37,757 nt of DNA. Source: DASRDS01 sp035569435 (GTDB lineage Bacteria > Gemmatimonadota > Gemmatimonadetes > Gemmatimonadales > Gemmatimonadaceae). A program made the position numbers and the translations under genes. Position 1 is the first letter of the stretch. Every line of letters starts with the position of its first letter. This document shows, piece by piece, positions 15,975 through 23,290 of the stretch. The stretch spans positions 1 through 37,757 of the forward strand of contig DATMNB010000269.1 of assembly GCA_035569435.1 (NCBI GenBank), written 5' to 3'. The notes under the pieces are model-generated. The model saw only the letters and a program-made list of their open reading frames with translations, searched no databases and was not told the origin of the DNA.

Positions 15975-16814
15975 ATGCACACATCCTTCCGACTGATCGC
16001 CGCCCTCGCCGTAATCGCCTGGCGCCCCGTACCGCTGCCCCCAGCTGAGCGTGAGATGACGATTGTCTCGCGCGACTCCAGCTTCGAGGCGCCTGACTCG
16101 CTTCCCGCCGGTGTCACCACGATTCACGTCGAGAACCAGGGCGCCGTTCTCCGCCACGTGGCGATCGTGCGTCTGGATTCGGGCCACACGACTGAGGACT
16201 TCCAGGCCGCGCTGGCCCGCCAGGGCCCCTGGCCGTCATGGATCACGTTCCTCGGCGGACCGCAGGTGCCGGTTGCCAGCGCGCCGACGACCGTGACGAT
16301 CAGCCTCGCTCCGGGACGGTACCTGATCACCAGCATCGTGCGCGCCCCCGATAGCGCGTCGCACACCATGGTCTCGCAGATCGCGAGGGGGATGATGCGC
16401 CCATTGACCGTGACGGGGCATGGCCAACCGGCGCCGCTGCCCCGGGGCGACGTGACGATTACGCTCATCGATTATCAGTTCTATTTCTCGCAGGCGCTGG
16501 ACGCGGGCCGGCACGTCATTCGCGTCCGGAACGCAGGGCCGCAGCCGCATGAGATTGTGCTCGTGCAGGTGATGCCCGGCAAGTCGCTGACGGATCTCGC
16601 CACCTGGGCCGCGGAACGAAACGGGCCCCCGCCGGCACATTTGATCGGCGGCGTGACCCCGATGTCTCGACTGGCCGAGGCGCTTATCCCCGTCGATCTC
16701 GAGCCGGGCGAATACGGGTTGATCTGTTTTGTTCCCGATGCGCAGGACGGCCATCCGCACTTCGCCCATGGCATGATGCGTCAGTTTACCGTGGCCGCGC
16801 CGGCGCTACATTAG
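15975..16814 (+). CDS. Exported protein with two cupredoxin-like domains, first one degenerate
   Basis: This 279-residue protein is a paralogue of the lipoprotein at 12111-12992. It has a short signal peptide (MHTSFRLIAALAVIAW) without a lipobox Cys. Domain 2 (about 158-273) keeps all four candidate copper ligands: His192, Cys251, His262 and Met267 in CFVPDAQDGHPHFAHGM. Domain 1 (about 28-146) keeps His61, but the Cys position is Ser120 (RYLITSIVRAPD) and the His/Met part is altered, so it probably does not bind type 1 copper. It follows the 62-residue membrane protein by 46 bases and precedes another exported protein by five, within the mgtC-NRAMP block. Confidence 0.82.
   Translation: MHTSFRLIAALAVIAWRPVPLPPAEREMTIVSRDSSFEAPDSLPAGVTTIHVENQGAVLRHVAIVRLDSGHTTEDFQAALARQGPWPSWITFLGGPQVPVASAPTTVTISLAPGRYLITSIVRAPDSASHTMVSQIARGMMRPLTVTGHGQPAPLPRGDVTITLIDYQFYFSQALDAGRHVIRVRNAGPQPHEIVLVQVMPGKSLTDLATWAAERNGPPPAHLIGGVTPMSRLAEALIPVDLEPGEYGLICFVPDAQDGHPHFAHGMMRQFTVAAPALH
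16785..16812 (+). promoter_or_regulatory. Candidate promoter of the 16820 gene
   Basis: TACATT (16807-16812) ends seven bases before the ATG at 16820, and TTTACC (16785-16790) lies 16 bases upstream as a possible -35. The -10 is embedded in the last codons of the preceding gene (CTACATTAG), so the downstream gene may be transcribed on its own as a leaderless mRNA as well as by read-through. Confidence 0.45.
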
Positions 16815-16819
16815 AGGGC

Positions 16820-17494
16820 ATGCGAACATGGTATGCCAAACAGGTCGCGTGGGTCGCGCTGTGCGCGCTCACGCTGGGATGGTCGCGGGCGTCCGGCCAG
16901 ACGCTGGCCCCGGACTCCAAGATGTACACGCTCGCCACCCCGGTGGCGGATCTGCTCGCCCTCGTGCGGGCGCAAGTGTTCACCGATGGGGGGCGCTACT
17001 ACCCCTGCCGCGGGAATCCGTCGTGCGCGGCGTGGGGTCAGAATATCGCACTCAGCGATCCCACATTGTCGATCGACGGCGCGCGGCTGGTGTTCTCGGT
17101 GAAGATGGTGGGGACGTATGCGATGAACGCGTATTTGGCGCCGCAGGTGACGGGGACGCTCGTCGTGTCTGGGGTGCCCGTCGTCATCGATAACCACGTG
17201 CGGCTATCCGAAGCGAAGGTCGAGGCGGGGCCATCGGATGTGACCTTCCAGGCGTTTGTCGAGGCGACGCACGCGCGCATGGAGAAGATGGTTGGCGAGA
17301 GCGGGGGGTTCGACCTGGCGCAGTATCTGGCGTCGGCGTCACGCGACCCGCGGTTGCCGCCCCCGCGGTTGCCCGGGCTGCACTGCGTCGATCCGGCGGA
17401 GATCCAACTGCAGGCCGTGCAGGCCGATGCCGGGGCGGCGGCGATCACGGCGACCGTGGTCGGGCCCGCGGCTACGCCGCGTCGGGCGTGCTGA
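16820..17494 (+). CDS. Exported protein of unknown function
   Basis: This 224-residue protein has a signal peptide (MRTWYAKQVAWVALCALTLGWSRASGQ, cleavage near 27). The body has a Cys pair in RYYPCRGNPSCAAWGQ (about 60-75), a hydrophobic beta-rich middle (LVFSVKMVGTYAMNAYLAPQVTGTLVVSGVPVVIDNHVRLS) that resembles a lipid- or membrane-facing sheet, and a C-terminal Cys in PGLHCVDPAEI. I recognise no family. Its place five bases after the cupredoxin paralogue suggests a shared periplasmic context, but no function can be assigned. Confidence 0.72.
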   Translation: MRTWYAKQVAWVALCALTLGWSRASGQTLAPDSKMYTLATPVADLLALVRAQVFTDGGRYYPCRGNPSCAAWGQNIALSDPTLSIDGARLVFSVKMVGTYAMNAYLAPQVTGTLVVSGVPVVIDNHVRLSEAKVEAGPSDVTFQAFVEATHARMEKMVGESGGFDLAQYLASASRDPRLPPPRLPGLHCVDPAEIQLQAVQADAGAAAITATVVGPAATPRRAC

Positions 17495-17496
17495 TG

Positions 17497-17510
17497 GCGG
17501 TTCGAACCGC
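17497..17510. terminator. Palindrome between convergent genes, possible bidirectional terminator
   Basis: GCGGTTCGAACCGC is a perfect 14-base palindrome lying in the 18-base gap between the stop of the exported-protein gene and the stop of prfC. It could fold as a five-pair stem with a TCGA loop on either strand. No T-tract follows, so termination is only a possibility. Confidence 0.3.
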
Positions 17511-17512
17511 GA

Positions 17513-19102
17513 CTAGGGGGCGGTCTCGAGAAAGGTGAGCGCGGTCTCGCGCTCCAGCGTCCAGCGTAGCGCCCAGTTGTCCTCGAAGAGCAGGAGCGGG
17601 TTGCCCTTGGCGTCGTAGAGCAGCGTGCATCCGCGGCCCTGGACCACCCGGTCGATGTCCGCCTGGGGGCCAAGGACCCAGCGTGGGTAGCGCGCGGTCA
17701 ACCGCTCGAACCGGCAACTGACGCCGTACTCGGTCTCGAGCCGGAAGAGCATGACGTCGAACTGCAGGAGGCCGACGGCGCCGACGATCGGCGTGGGGCT
17801 CGTCGTGTCGGTGCCCGATGTGTAGAAGACCTGCGCGGCGCCCTCTTCGCTGAGCTGGCGCAGGCCGGTGTCGAGCTGCTTGCGGCGGAGCGGGTCCTGA
17901 ATGATGACGCGGGCAAAGTGCTCGGGGGCGAATCGGGGGATACCCTGGAACTCGAGATCGCCGTCGCACGACAAGGTGTCGCCGATGCGGAGCGTGCCGC
18001 GATCCATGACGCCAATCACGTCGCCCGGCCACGCCTCCTCGACGGCCGAGCGCTCGCGGGCCAGGAAGTGCTGTGGCGCGGCTAGCCGGATCATCCTGCC
18101 CGAGCGCACGTGCTTGACCTGCAACGTCGGCTCGAAATGCCCCGAGCAGATCCGGACGAACGCCACGCGGTCGCGATGCTTGGCGTCCATGTTTGCCTGG
18201 ATCTTGAACACAAAGCCCGTGAACGACGGGTCGGTCGGCTCGATCAGGCCGGCGGTCGACTCGTGCGCCAGTGGCGGCGGCGCCAGGTCGAGAAACGTAT
18301 GCAGGAACGTCTCGACGCCGAAATTGGTGAGGGCGCTGCCAAAGAAGACCGGTGTCAGCTCGCCGGCCAAGATCGCCGCATGATCGAACGGGTGGCCCGC
18401 GGCATCCAGCAAGGCGATGTCATGCAGCAACTGGTCATCGGCGCCTTCAAGGGCGCTTTCCAGCGTCCGGACGCGTGCCTCGGCGCGGGTCGCGCCGTGC
18501 TGGTCATCGCGATCGAAAAGGTGGATCTGGCGTGACGGCCGGTCGTAGACGCCGACAAAGACGCCGTTCTGGTGGATCGGCCAGGTGATCGGGTGGCAGG
18601 CGATCCCGAGCTCGGCTTCGACGTCGCTGAGGAGCTGCAGGGGGTCGGTCCCGACCCGGTCGCACTTGTTGACGAACGTGAAGATCGGCATGCGGCGTCG
18701 TTTGCAGACGGCAAACAGTTGCTTGGTGCGTTCCTCGACGCCGCGGCGGTTGTCGAGGAGCATGACGGCGCTGTCAGCCGCGACGAGCGTCCGGTACGTG
18801 TCCTCGGAGAAGTCCTCGTGGCCCGGCGTGTCGAGCAGGTTGATCCGAAAGCCGTCGTACTCGAACTGCATGACGCTGGACGTGACGGAGATGCCGCGTT
18901 CCTGCTCGAGGCGCATCCAATCGGACGTGGCGTGCCGCTGAGCTCGGCGTGCCTTGACCGACCCCGCGAGGTGGATGGCGCCCCCGTACAGGAGGAGCTT
19001 CTCCGTGAGGGTCGTCTTCCCCGCGTCGGGGTGGCTAATGATGGCAAACGTACGGCGCCGGCGAATGGCGTCTTCCAGGGCGGTTACAGTCGGGCTGGTC
19101 AC
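17513..19102 (-). CDS. prfC: Peptide chain release factor 3
   Basis: This is a 529-residue translational GTPase that recycles RF1/RF2 from the ribosome after peptide release. The G domain shows G1 ISHPDAGKTTLTEKLLLYGGAI (22-43), the switch region around ERGISVTSSVMQFEY, G3 DTPGHEDFSEDTYRTL and G4 FVNKCDR. The RF3-specific region includes KARRAQRHATSDWMRLEQERG. Length and domain order match the family, with a C-terminal domain containing the GAVGLLQFDVMLFRLETEYG segment. The start is GTG at 19102, with TACTTT six bases upstream. It is divergent from a MarR-type regulator gene, and the operator between them also covers its possible -35. Confidence 0.95.
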   Translation of the reverse strand: MTSPTVTALEDAIRRRRTFAIISHPDAGKTTLTEKLLLYGGAIHLAGSVKARRAQRHATSDWMRLEQERGISVTSSVMQFEYDGFRINLLDTPGHEDFSEDTYRTLVAADSAVMLLDNRRGVEERTKQLFAVCKRRRMPIFTFVNKCDRVGTDPLQLLSDVEAELGIACHPITWPIHQNGVFVGVYDRPSRQIHLFDRDDQHGATRAEARVRTLESALEGADDQLLHDIALLDAAGHPFDHAAILAGELTPVFFGSALTNFGVETFLHTFLDLAPPPLAHESTAGLIEPTDPSFTGFVFKIQANMDAKHRDRVAFVRICSGHFEPTLQVKHVRSGRMIRLAAPQHFLARERSAVEEAWPGDVIGVMDRGTLRIGDTLSCDGDLEFQGIPRFAPEHFARVIIQDPLRRKQLDTGLRQLSEEGAAQVFYTSGTDTTSPTPIVGAVGLLQFDVMLFRLETEYGVSCRFERLTARYPRWVLGPQADIDRVVQGRGCTLLYDAKGNPLLLFEDNWALRWTLERETALTFLETAP

Positions 19103-19108
19103 CTCGGA

Positions 19109-19137
19109 AAAGTAGTCGGTCCGGAGAGGGGTGTGGA
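19109..19137 (-). promoter_or_regulatory. Candidate prfC promoter
   Basis: On the minus strand TACTTT (19109-19114) ends six bases before the GTG start, and TCCACA (19132-19137) lies 17 bases further upstream as a -35 with four of six consensus matches. The -35 overlaps the outer edge of the MarR-type palindrome at 19134-19164, so the regulator could also affect prfC. No ribosome-binding site fits in the gap. Confidence 0.5.
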
Positions 19138-19164
19138 GATAGTTGACTCAGTCAACTATCTCCA
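19134..19164. promoter_or_regulatory. 31-base palindromic operator for the MarR-GNAT regulator
   Basis: Two perfect 15-base arms (half-site TGGAGATAGTTGACT) surround a single central C. The core TTGACTCAGTCAA resembles sites bound by MarR-family dimers. It contains the -35 (TTGACT, 19143-19148) of the promoter for the MarR-GNAT gene and touches the possible prfC -35, an arrangement typical of autorepression. Confidence 0.8.
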
Positions 19165-19172
19165 ACTACGTT
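19143..19172 (+). promoter_or_regulatory. Promoter of the MarR-GNAT gene
   Basis: TTGACT (19143-19148) and TACGTT (19167-19172) are 18 bases apart, and the -10 ends six bases before the ATG at 19179. The -35 is the heart of the palindromic operator. The short distance to the start codon implies a leaderless or nearly leaderless mRNA. Confidence 0.65.
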
Positions 19173-19178
19173 CTCGGC

Positions 19179-20132
19179 ATGGGTGTTCGGGCGGGAGCGC
19201 ATGCGAGCGAGCTGCTGGAACGCGTCGAGACGATGCGCCGGTTTAACCGGTTTTACACGCGTCGGATCGGCGTCCTCGTCGAACGGTATCTGGAGAGCCC
19301 GTTTACGCTGACCGAGGCGCGTGTGCTCTACGAGCTGGCGACCCGCGAGGTCCCGTGGACGACCCACATCGCCACGGAACTAGGGCTCGATCCGGCGCAC
19401 CTGAGCCGCATTCTGGCGCGGTTCGAGCGCAACGGCTTGTTGAGACGACAGCGCGCCAAGCCCGACGGACGTCGCCACCGGCTCATGGTCACGGCCAACG
19501 GGAGACGGGCGTTCGCCAGTCTCGATACGGCGTCGCGCGAGAGCACGTGGGACTTGCTCGAGCTGCTGCCGCGCGTCGATCAGCGCCGTCTGACCGACGC
19601 CATGCAATCCATCGAACGCGTGCTCGCCCCGGAGCGTGATGGGGCCCCGCCGTTCACACTCCGCCAGCATCGGCCGGGCGACATGGGCTGGGTCGTCGAG
19701 CGCCACGGCGCGCTCTACTTCGAGGAATACGGCTGGGACATGCGGTTCGAGGCGCTGGTGGCGGAGATCGTGACCGGATTTGTCCGCCAGTACGACCCGC
19801 GTCACGAGCGATGCTGGATCGCCGAGCGAAAAGGCGAGCGCATCGGGTCAGTGTTCCTGGTGCGCCACCCGGACCGACCGGGTGTGGCGAAGCTCCGCTT
19901 GCTACTGGTCGAGGCGGAGGCTCGGGGGCTGGGCCTCGGTCGGGCGCTGGTGCATGCGTGCACGCTGTTTGCCCGCGAGCGCGGGTACCACACGATCACG
20001 CTCTGGACGCAAAGCAACCTGGTCGCGGCGCGCCATCTCTATGCGCACGAAGGCTACACCAAGGTGCGCGAGGCGCCCCATCAGAGCTTTGGCCACACGC
20101 TCATCGAGGAGACCTGGGAGTTGGCGCTATAG
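19179..20132 (+). CDS. Bifunctional MarR-type regulator / GNAT N-acetyltransferase
   Basis: This is a 317-residue fusion. The N-terminal part (about 1-145) is a MarR winged helix: LTEARVLYELATREVPWTTHIATELGLDPAHLSRILARFERNGLLRRQ, then the wing KPDGRRHRLMVTANGRRAF. The C-terminal part (about 155-317) is a GNAT domain with the acetyl-CoA-binding stretch ARGLGLGRALVHACTLFARERG and the common ending NLVAARHLYAHEGYTKV. ATG 19179 is chosen because the only earlier in-frame start (TTG 19143) lies inside the palindromic operator. Such fusions are known in many bacteria; the GNAT substrate is unknown. It probably represses itself through the 31-base palindrome. Its stop overlaps the convergent VOC gene by six bases. 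Confidence 0.9.
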   Translation: MGVRAGAHASELLERVETMRRFNRFYTRRIGVLVERYLESPFTLTEARVLYELATREVPWTTHIATELGLDPAHLSRILARFERNGLLRRQRAKPDGRRHRLMVTANGRRAFASLDTASRESTWDLLELLPRVDQRRLTDAMQSIERVLAPERDGAPPFTLRQHRPGDMGWVVERHGALYFEEYGWDMRFEALVAEIVTGFVRQYDPRHERCWIAERKGERIGSVFLVRHPDRPGVAKLRLLLVEAEARGLGLGRALVHACTLFARERGYHTITLWTQSNLVAARHLYAHEGYTKVREAPHQSFGHTLIEETWELAL

Positions 20133-20906
20133 CACCTCATGAAGCGCGAACGCGACGCCTTGGGGGTCGAGACACTGCGCGATGCGGTGGTTGCCCGGGA
20201 CGTCCATGGGGCCGTTGCAGAGCGTGCCGCCCTGGGCTTTGACCGTCTCGATCGCGCGCTCGACGTTGGGGACCCGGATGTAGTGGAGCCAGGCCGCTGG
20301 GACGTCCGGTTCGCCGGGGGGTTTGCCGAAGATGCCGCCGATCGATGGTTCCGGCCAGCCGAACATCTGGTACGTGCCCATTGGGCCCATGTCCATCGAC
20401 TCGGTCTTCTGCCAGCCGCAGGTCGCCTCGTAGAACGCAAAGACTGACACGGGATCGTTGGTCGCCAATTCGTGCCAGGAGAAGTGGCCGATGCCCGGCG
20501 GTCCCTCGGACGGTCCGGCTGGTCGCGACGGCGTGAAGGGCGCGATGAACGCGCCGTGGGGATCGGCCATCATGGCAAACCGACCGACAGTCGGGATGTC
20601 CGTTGGCGGGACGAGTACACGGGCGCCGAGCTTGGTTGCTTGGGCGACCATGGCGTCGGTGTCCGGCGTGGATACGTAGGCGAGCCAATGCGGCATCTCG
20701 CCGCGCGCCTTGGCGTCGGCCGGCATCGTCATGATACCCCCGATCGGGGTGCCGCTCGCGGTCCACATCGTGTACGTGGACCCGTTCTGGTTCCACAGCT
20801 CCGTCCCCCAGTCCACCACCGCTCCATAGAATCGCTCGGCCGCCGCGGGATCTGTCGTCACCAGATCATACCAGACAAAGCGGCCGCTATGCCCACCACG
20901 AGCCAT
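20127..20906 (-). CDS. VOC family (glyoxalase/dioxygenase-fold) protein, two domains
   Basis: This is a 259-residue cytoplasmic protein with two vicinal-oxygen-chelate modules. Module 1 (about 5-120) begins GRFVWYDLVTTDPAAAERFYGAVVDW and ends FAMMADPHGAFIAPF. Module 2 (about 135-259) begins GHFSWHELATNDPVSVFAFYEATCGW and ends IAQCLDPQGVAFALHEVL. The pattern resembles the two-domain VOC group that includes hydroxylase-like proteins of unknown activity. The start is ATG at 20906, where the conserved module begins; the open frame continues upstream but overlaps the divergent hydrolase gene. No substrate can be named. Confidence 0.86.
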   Translation of the reverse strand: MARGGHSGRFVWYDLVTTDPAAAERFYGAVVDWGTELWNQNGSTYTMWTASGTPIGGIMTMPADAKARGEMPHWLAYVSTPDTDAMVAQATKLGARVLVPPTDIPTVGRFAMMADPHGAFIAPFTPSRPAGPSEGPPGIGHFSWHELATNDPVSVFAFYEATCGWQKTESMDMGPMGTYQMFGWPEPSIGGIFGKPPGEPDVPAAWLHYIRVPNVERAIETVKAQGGTLCNGPMDVPGNHRIAQCLDPQGVAFALHEVL

Positions 20907-20954
20907 GACACGCCCCAAGGGAAGGTGAGGCCTCGATTTTACGTCCTGGTGCCT

Positions 20955-22970
20955 GTGAAGACAATACTTTATTCCGTGCTCAAGATCGCGGCGGTCCTGT
21001 TCTGTGGTCTCGCGCAGATCGCTCTGGCCCAGGCGCCAGCGCCATATGCGTTTCGCATCGAGCGCCGTTGGCTCCGCATGCGCGACGGTGTGCGCCTGGC
21101 AGCAACAGTCGTCCACCCCATTGCGCGGACGCCCGGCGAGCGATTTCCGGTGTTGCTGGAGTACCTGCCGTATCGCAAGGAAGACTCGTTCTACATCTGG
21201 GACTACCAGCAGATGACGTGGTATGCGCGCCACGGCTATATCGTCGCCGAGGTGGACATCCGCGGGACCGGGTCCTCGGAGGGGCATCTGCCCCCGCGCG
21301 AGTACTCCGAGGAGGAGCTCTCAGACGCCGACACGATCATCGCGCAGTTGGCCGCGCTCGGCGATGCGACTGGAACCGTCGGGATGTATGGGATCTCGTG
21401 GGGTGGGTTCAACTCCATCCAGATCGCCATGCGCCATCCGCCCGCGCTCAAGGCCATCATCGCCTCGATGGCGACCGACGATCTGTTTCACGACGATGTG
21501 CGCTACATCGATGGCGTCCTGCACATCGACCAGTACGCCCTCGAGATCGACCACGAGAACGGGTTGCCGGCGCCGCCCGACTATCGGATCGATGCGGCGT
21601 ATCTCCGCGACCGGTTTGGCGCGGAGCCGTGGATCTTCACGTATCTCCGTCACTCGGCCGATAGCGACTGGTGGCGGCGCCACTCGCTCCGGTTCCACTA
21701 CGACGCGATGCAGATCCCGTCACTGCTGGTGGGCGGCCAGCTGGATGGATATCGGGATGCGATTCCGCGGATGCTCGATAGCGTGCGAGCGCCGGTCAAA
21801 GCACTCATTGGCCCGTGGAAGCATGACGATCCGGGCGCAGCCAATCCGGGGCCGTCGATCGCGTGGCGCGAGCTGGCGATCCGCTGGTGGGATCACTGGC
21901 TCAAGGGGCGCGACAACGGTGTCATGAACGAGCCGCGGCTCACGCTGTTTGTGCGGGATCCGCATGTGCCTGACGCGTCGTTGTCGATGACGCCAGGCCA
22001 GTGGCGGTTCGAGGACTGGCCGATTGCCCGCACGCGATGGCGCACGTGGTACCCGTCCGCCGACCATCGGTTGTCCGATGGGCCAGCCTCTCTCGCGGGG
22101 ATGGATTCGCTGCGCTACCGGCCCGGCGTCGGCACGGCAACGCCCGTGTGGTGGGGCGATGCGACAGGCGACATGGGTGGCGATGACGCGGGCAGTCTCG
22201 TGTACGACAGCCCGGTGTTGCGCGACACGATGGAGATGATCGGGTTCCCGCGCGTGCGCCTCCGCGTCACCGTGCCGGTCCCCGTCGCGGACTGGACGGT
22301 GCGGCTGGAGGACGTCTGGCCCGACGGCGAGGTGGGTCTCGTGACCGGCGCGCTGGTGCCCGGGGCATCGACCGAACTGGCGACGGTGTTGCACTTCTCG
22401 ACGTGGCGGTTCGCGCCCGGCCATCGCATTCGGTTGGCGATCTCGAATGCGCAGTTCCCGATGGCCTGGCCGACGGCCGAGCCAATGACGACGACGCTGG
22501 CGGTCGACGACGCGCGTACGGCGTTGGAGTTGCCGACGATCCCCGCGGTCACGCCGGATCGGGTGCCGGTCTTCCTTGGCGCGGATCCCGATCCGGCACC
22601 GCCCGACGCGCACACGCTCGACAGCGGCCATTACCCTGGGGCGCTCATCACGCGTGACGAGAATGCCAAGACGACGGCGCTGGATTTCCGGAACGAGTAC
22701 GGCTATGCAATCGGGCAGCGAACGATTCGCGTGGTCGAGACGGAGCACTATTCGACGCGCGACGACGCGCCGTGGGACTCGCGCTTTCTCGGGGACGAGG
22801 TGCACACGGTGCGCACCTCGACCGGTCACCGCGTGCGACTGCACACGGTGATCGCGATCGTCTCCGACCACGACGCGTTGCACGTGACGGAGACGCGGTC
22901 CATCTATCAGGACGACAAATTGTTACATCGGAAGGCGTGGAACGAGGCGATCCCGCGCGGGTTACATTAG
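20955..22970 (+). CDS. Exported CocE/NonD family hydrolase (peptidase S15 type)
   Basis: This is a 671-residue alpha/beta hydrolase of the Xaa-Pro dipeptidyl-peptidase/cocaine-esterase group. GTG 20955 gives a good signal peptide (MKTILYSVLKIAAVLFCGLAQIALAQA); GTG 20976, with TACTTT five bases upstream, is an alternative, and an in-frame ATG at 20889 would overlap the divergent VOC gene. The catalytic domain shows the nucleophile motif GMYGISWGGFNS, the Asp in VGGQLDGYRD and the His in IGPWKHDDPG. The oxyanion-region motif EVDIRGTGSSEG is also present. A C-terminal jelly-roll domain (from about 340) has the RLRVTVPVPVADWTVRLEDVWPDG block. It probably hydrolyses peptide or ester substrates in the periplasm. 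A small monooxygenase gene follows after three bases. Confidence 0.88.
   Translation: MKTILYSVLKIAAVLFCGLAQIALAQAPAPYAFRIERRWLRMRDGVRLAATVVHPIARTPGERFPVLLEYLPYRKEDSFYIWDYQQMTWYARHGYIVAEVDIRGTGSSEGHLPPREYSEEELSDADTIIAQLAALGDATGTVGMYGISWGGFNSIQIAMRHPPALKAIIASMATDDLFHDDVRYIDGVLHIDQYALEIDHENGLPAPPDYRIDAAYLRDRFGAEPWIFTYLRHSADSDWWRRHSLRFHYDAMQIPSLLVGGQLDGYRDAIPRMLDSVRAPVKALIGPWKHDDPGAANPGPSIAWRELAIRWWDHWLKGRDNGVMNEPRLTLFVRDPHVPDASLSMTPGQWRFEDWPIARTRWRTWYPSADHRLSDGPASLAGMDSLRYRPGVGTATPVWWGDATGDMGGDDAGSLVYDSPVLRDTMEMIGFPRVRLRVTVPVPVADWTVRLEDVWPDGEVGLVTGALVPGASTELATVLHFSTWRFAPGHRIRLAISNAQFPMAWPTAEPMTTTLAVDDARTALELPTIPAVTPDRVPVFLGADPDPAPPDAHTLDSGHYPGALITRDENAKTTALDFRNEYGYAIGQRTIRVVETEHYSTRDDAPWDSRFLGDEVHTVRTSTGHRVRLHTVIAIVSDHDALHVTETRSIYQDDKLLHRKAWNEAIPRGLH
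22963..22968 (+). promoter_or_regulatory. Candidate -10 element (TACATT) for the 22974 gene
   Basis: TACATT ends five bases before the ATG at 22974 and is embedded in the last codons of the hydrolase gene (TTACATTAG). The same TACATTAG string precedes the ATG at 16820. It may give the small downstream gene its own leaderless transcript. Confidence 0.35.
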
Positions 22971-22973
22971 CGC

Positions 22974-23276
22974 ATGGTTACCGTTGCGTTGTACGTTCGA
23001 CTCGAAGCCCGTCCCGGCAAAGAGGCCGCGGTCGAGAGCTTCCTCAAGTCCGCACTGCCGCTCGTGCAAGCCGAGCCCGCCACAACTGCGTGGTTCGCGA
23101 TCCGTATGGGGCCGAGCACGTTTGGCATCTTCGATGTGTTCCCCAACGATGCCGGACGGAAAGCCCATCTGGCCGGGCGCGTGGCCGCCGCGCTCGGCGA
23201 AAGGGCGGCTGAGCTGTTTGCCCAGCCGCCCAAGATCGAGCAGATCGACGTGCTGGCGGACAAGCTGCCTGCGTAG
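22974..23276 (+). CDS. Putative quinol/antibiotic-biosynthesis-type monooxygenase (ABM domain)
   Basis: This is a 100-residue dimeric alpha+beta-barrel protein of the ABM family. The N-terminus VTVALYVRLEARPGKEAAVESFLKSALPLVQ and the strand TTAWFAIRMGPSTFGIFDVFPNDAGRKAHL are typical, and the length is standard. Members include cofactor-free quinol monooxygenases (YgiN type) and proteins that only bind small aromatics. It follows the CocE-type hydrolase by three bases, so cotranscription is likely. It ends 14 bases from the convergent Omp85 gene; a six-base inverted repeat (GTAGCG/CGCTAC) spans both stop codons. Confidence 0.85.
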   Translation: MVTVALYVRLEARPGKEAAVESFLKSALPLVQAEPATTAWFAIRMGPSTFGIFDVFPNDAGRKAHLAGRVAAALGERAAELFAQPPKIEQIDVLADKLPA

Positions 23277-23290
23277 CGTCGTCCCTGTCG

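Noticed and set aside
14288..16120. 610-codon minus-strand frame opposite the NRAMP-like gene
   Set aside because: Composition is Arg/Gln/His/Glu-rich without domains, while the opposite strand encodes a clear membrane transporter.
19143..19178. TTG start 12 codons upstream for the MarR-GNAT gene
   Set aside because: The codons fall inside the palindromic operator and -35/-10 promoter, so this is regulatory DNA.
20472..20954. Long N-terminal extension of the CocE-type hydrolase
   Set aside because: It runs antisense through the VOC gene, and a good signal peptide begins at 20955.
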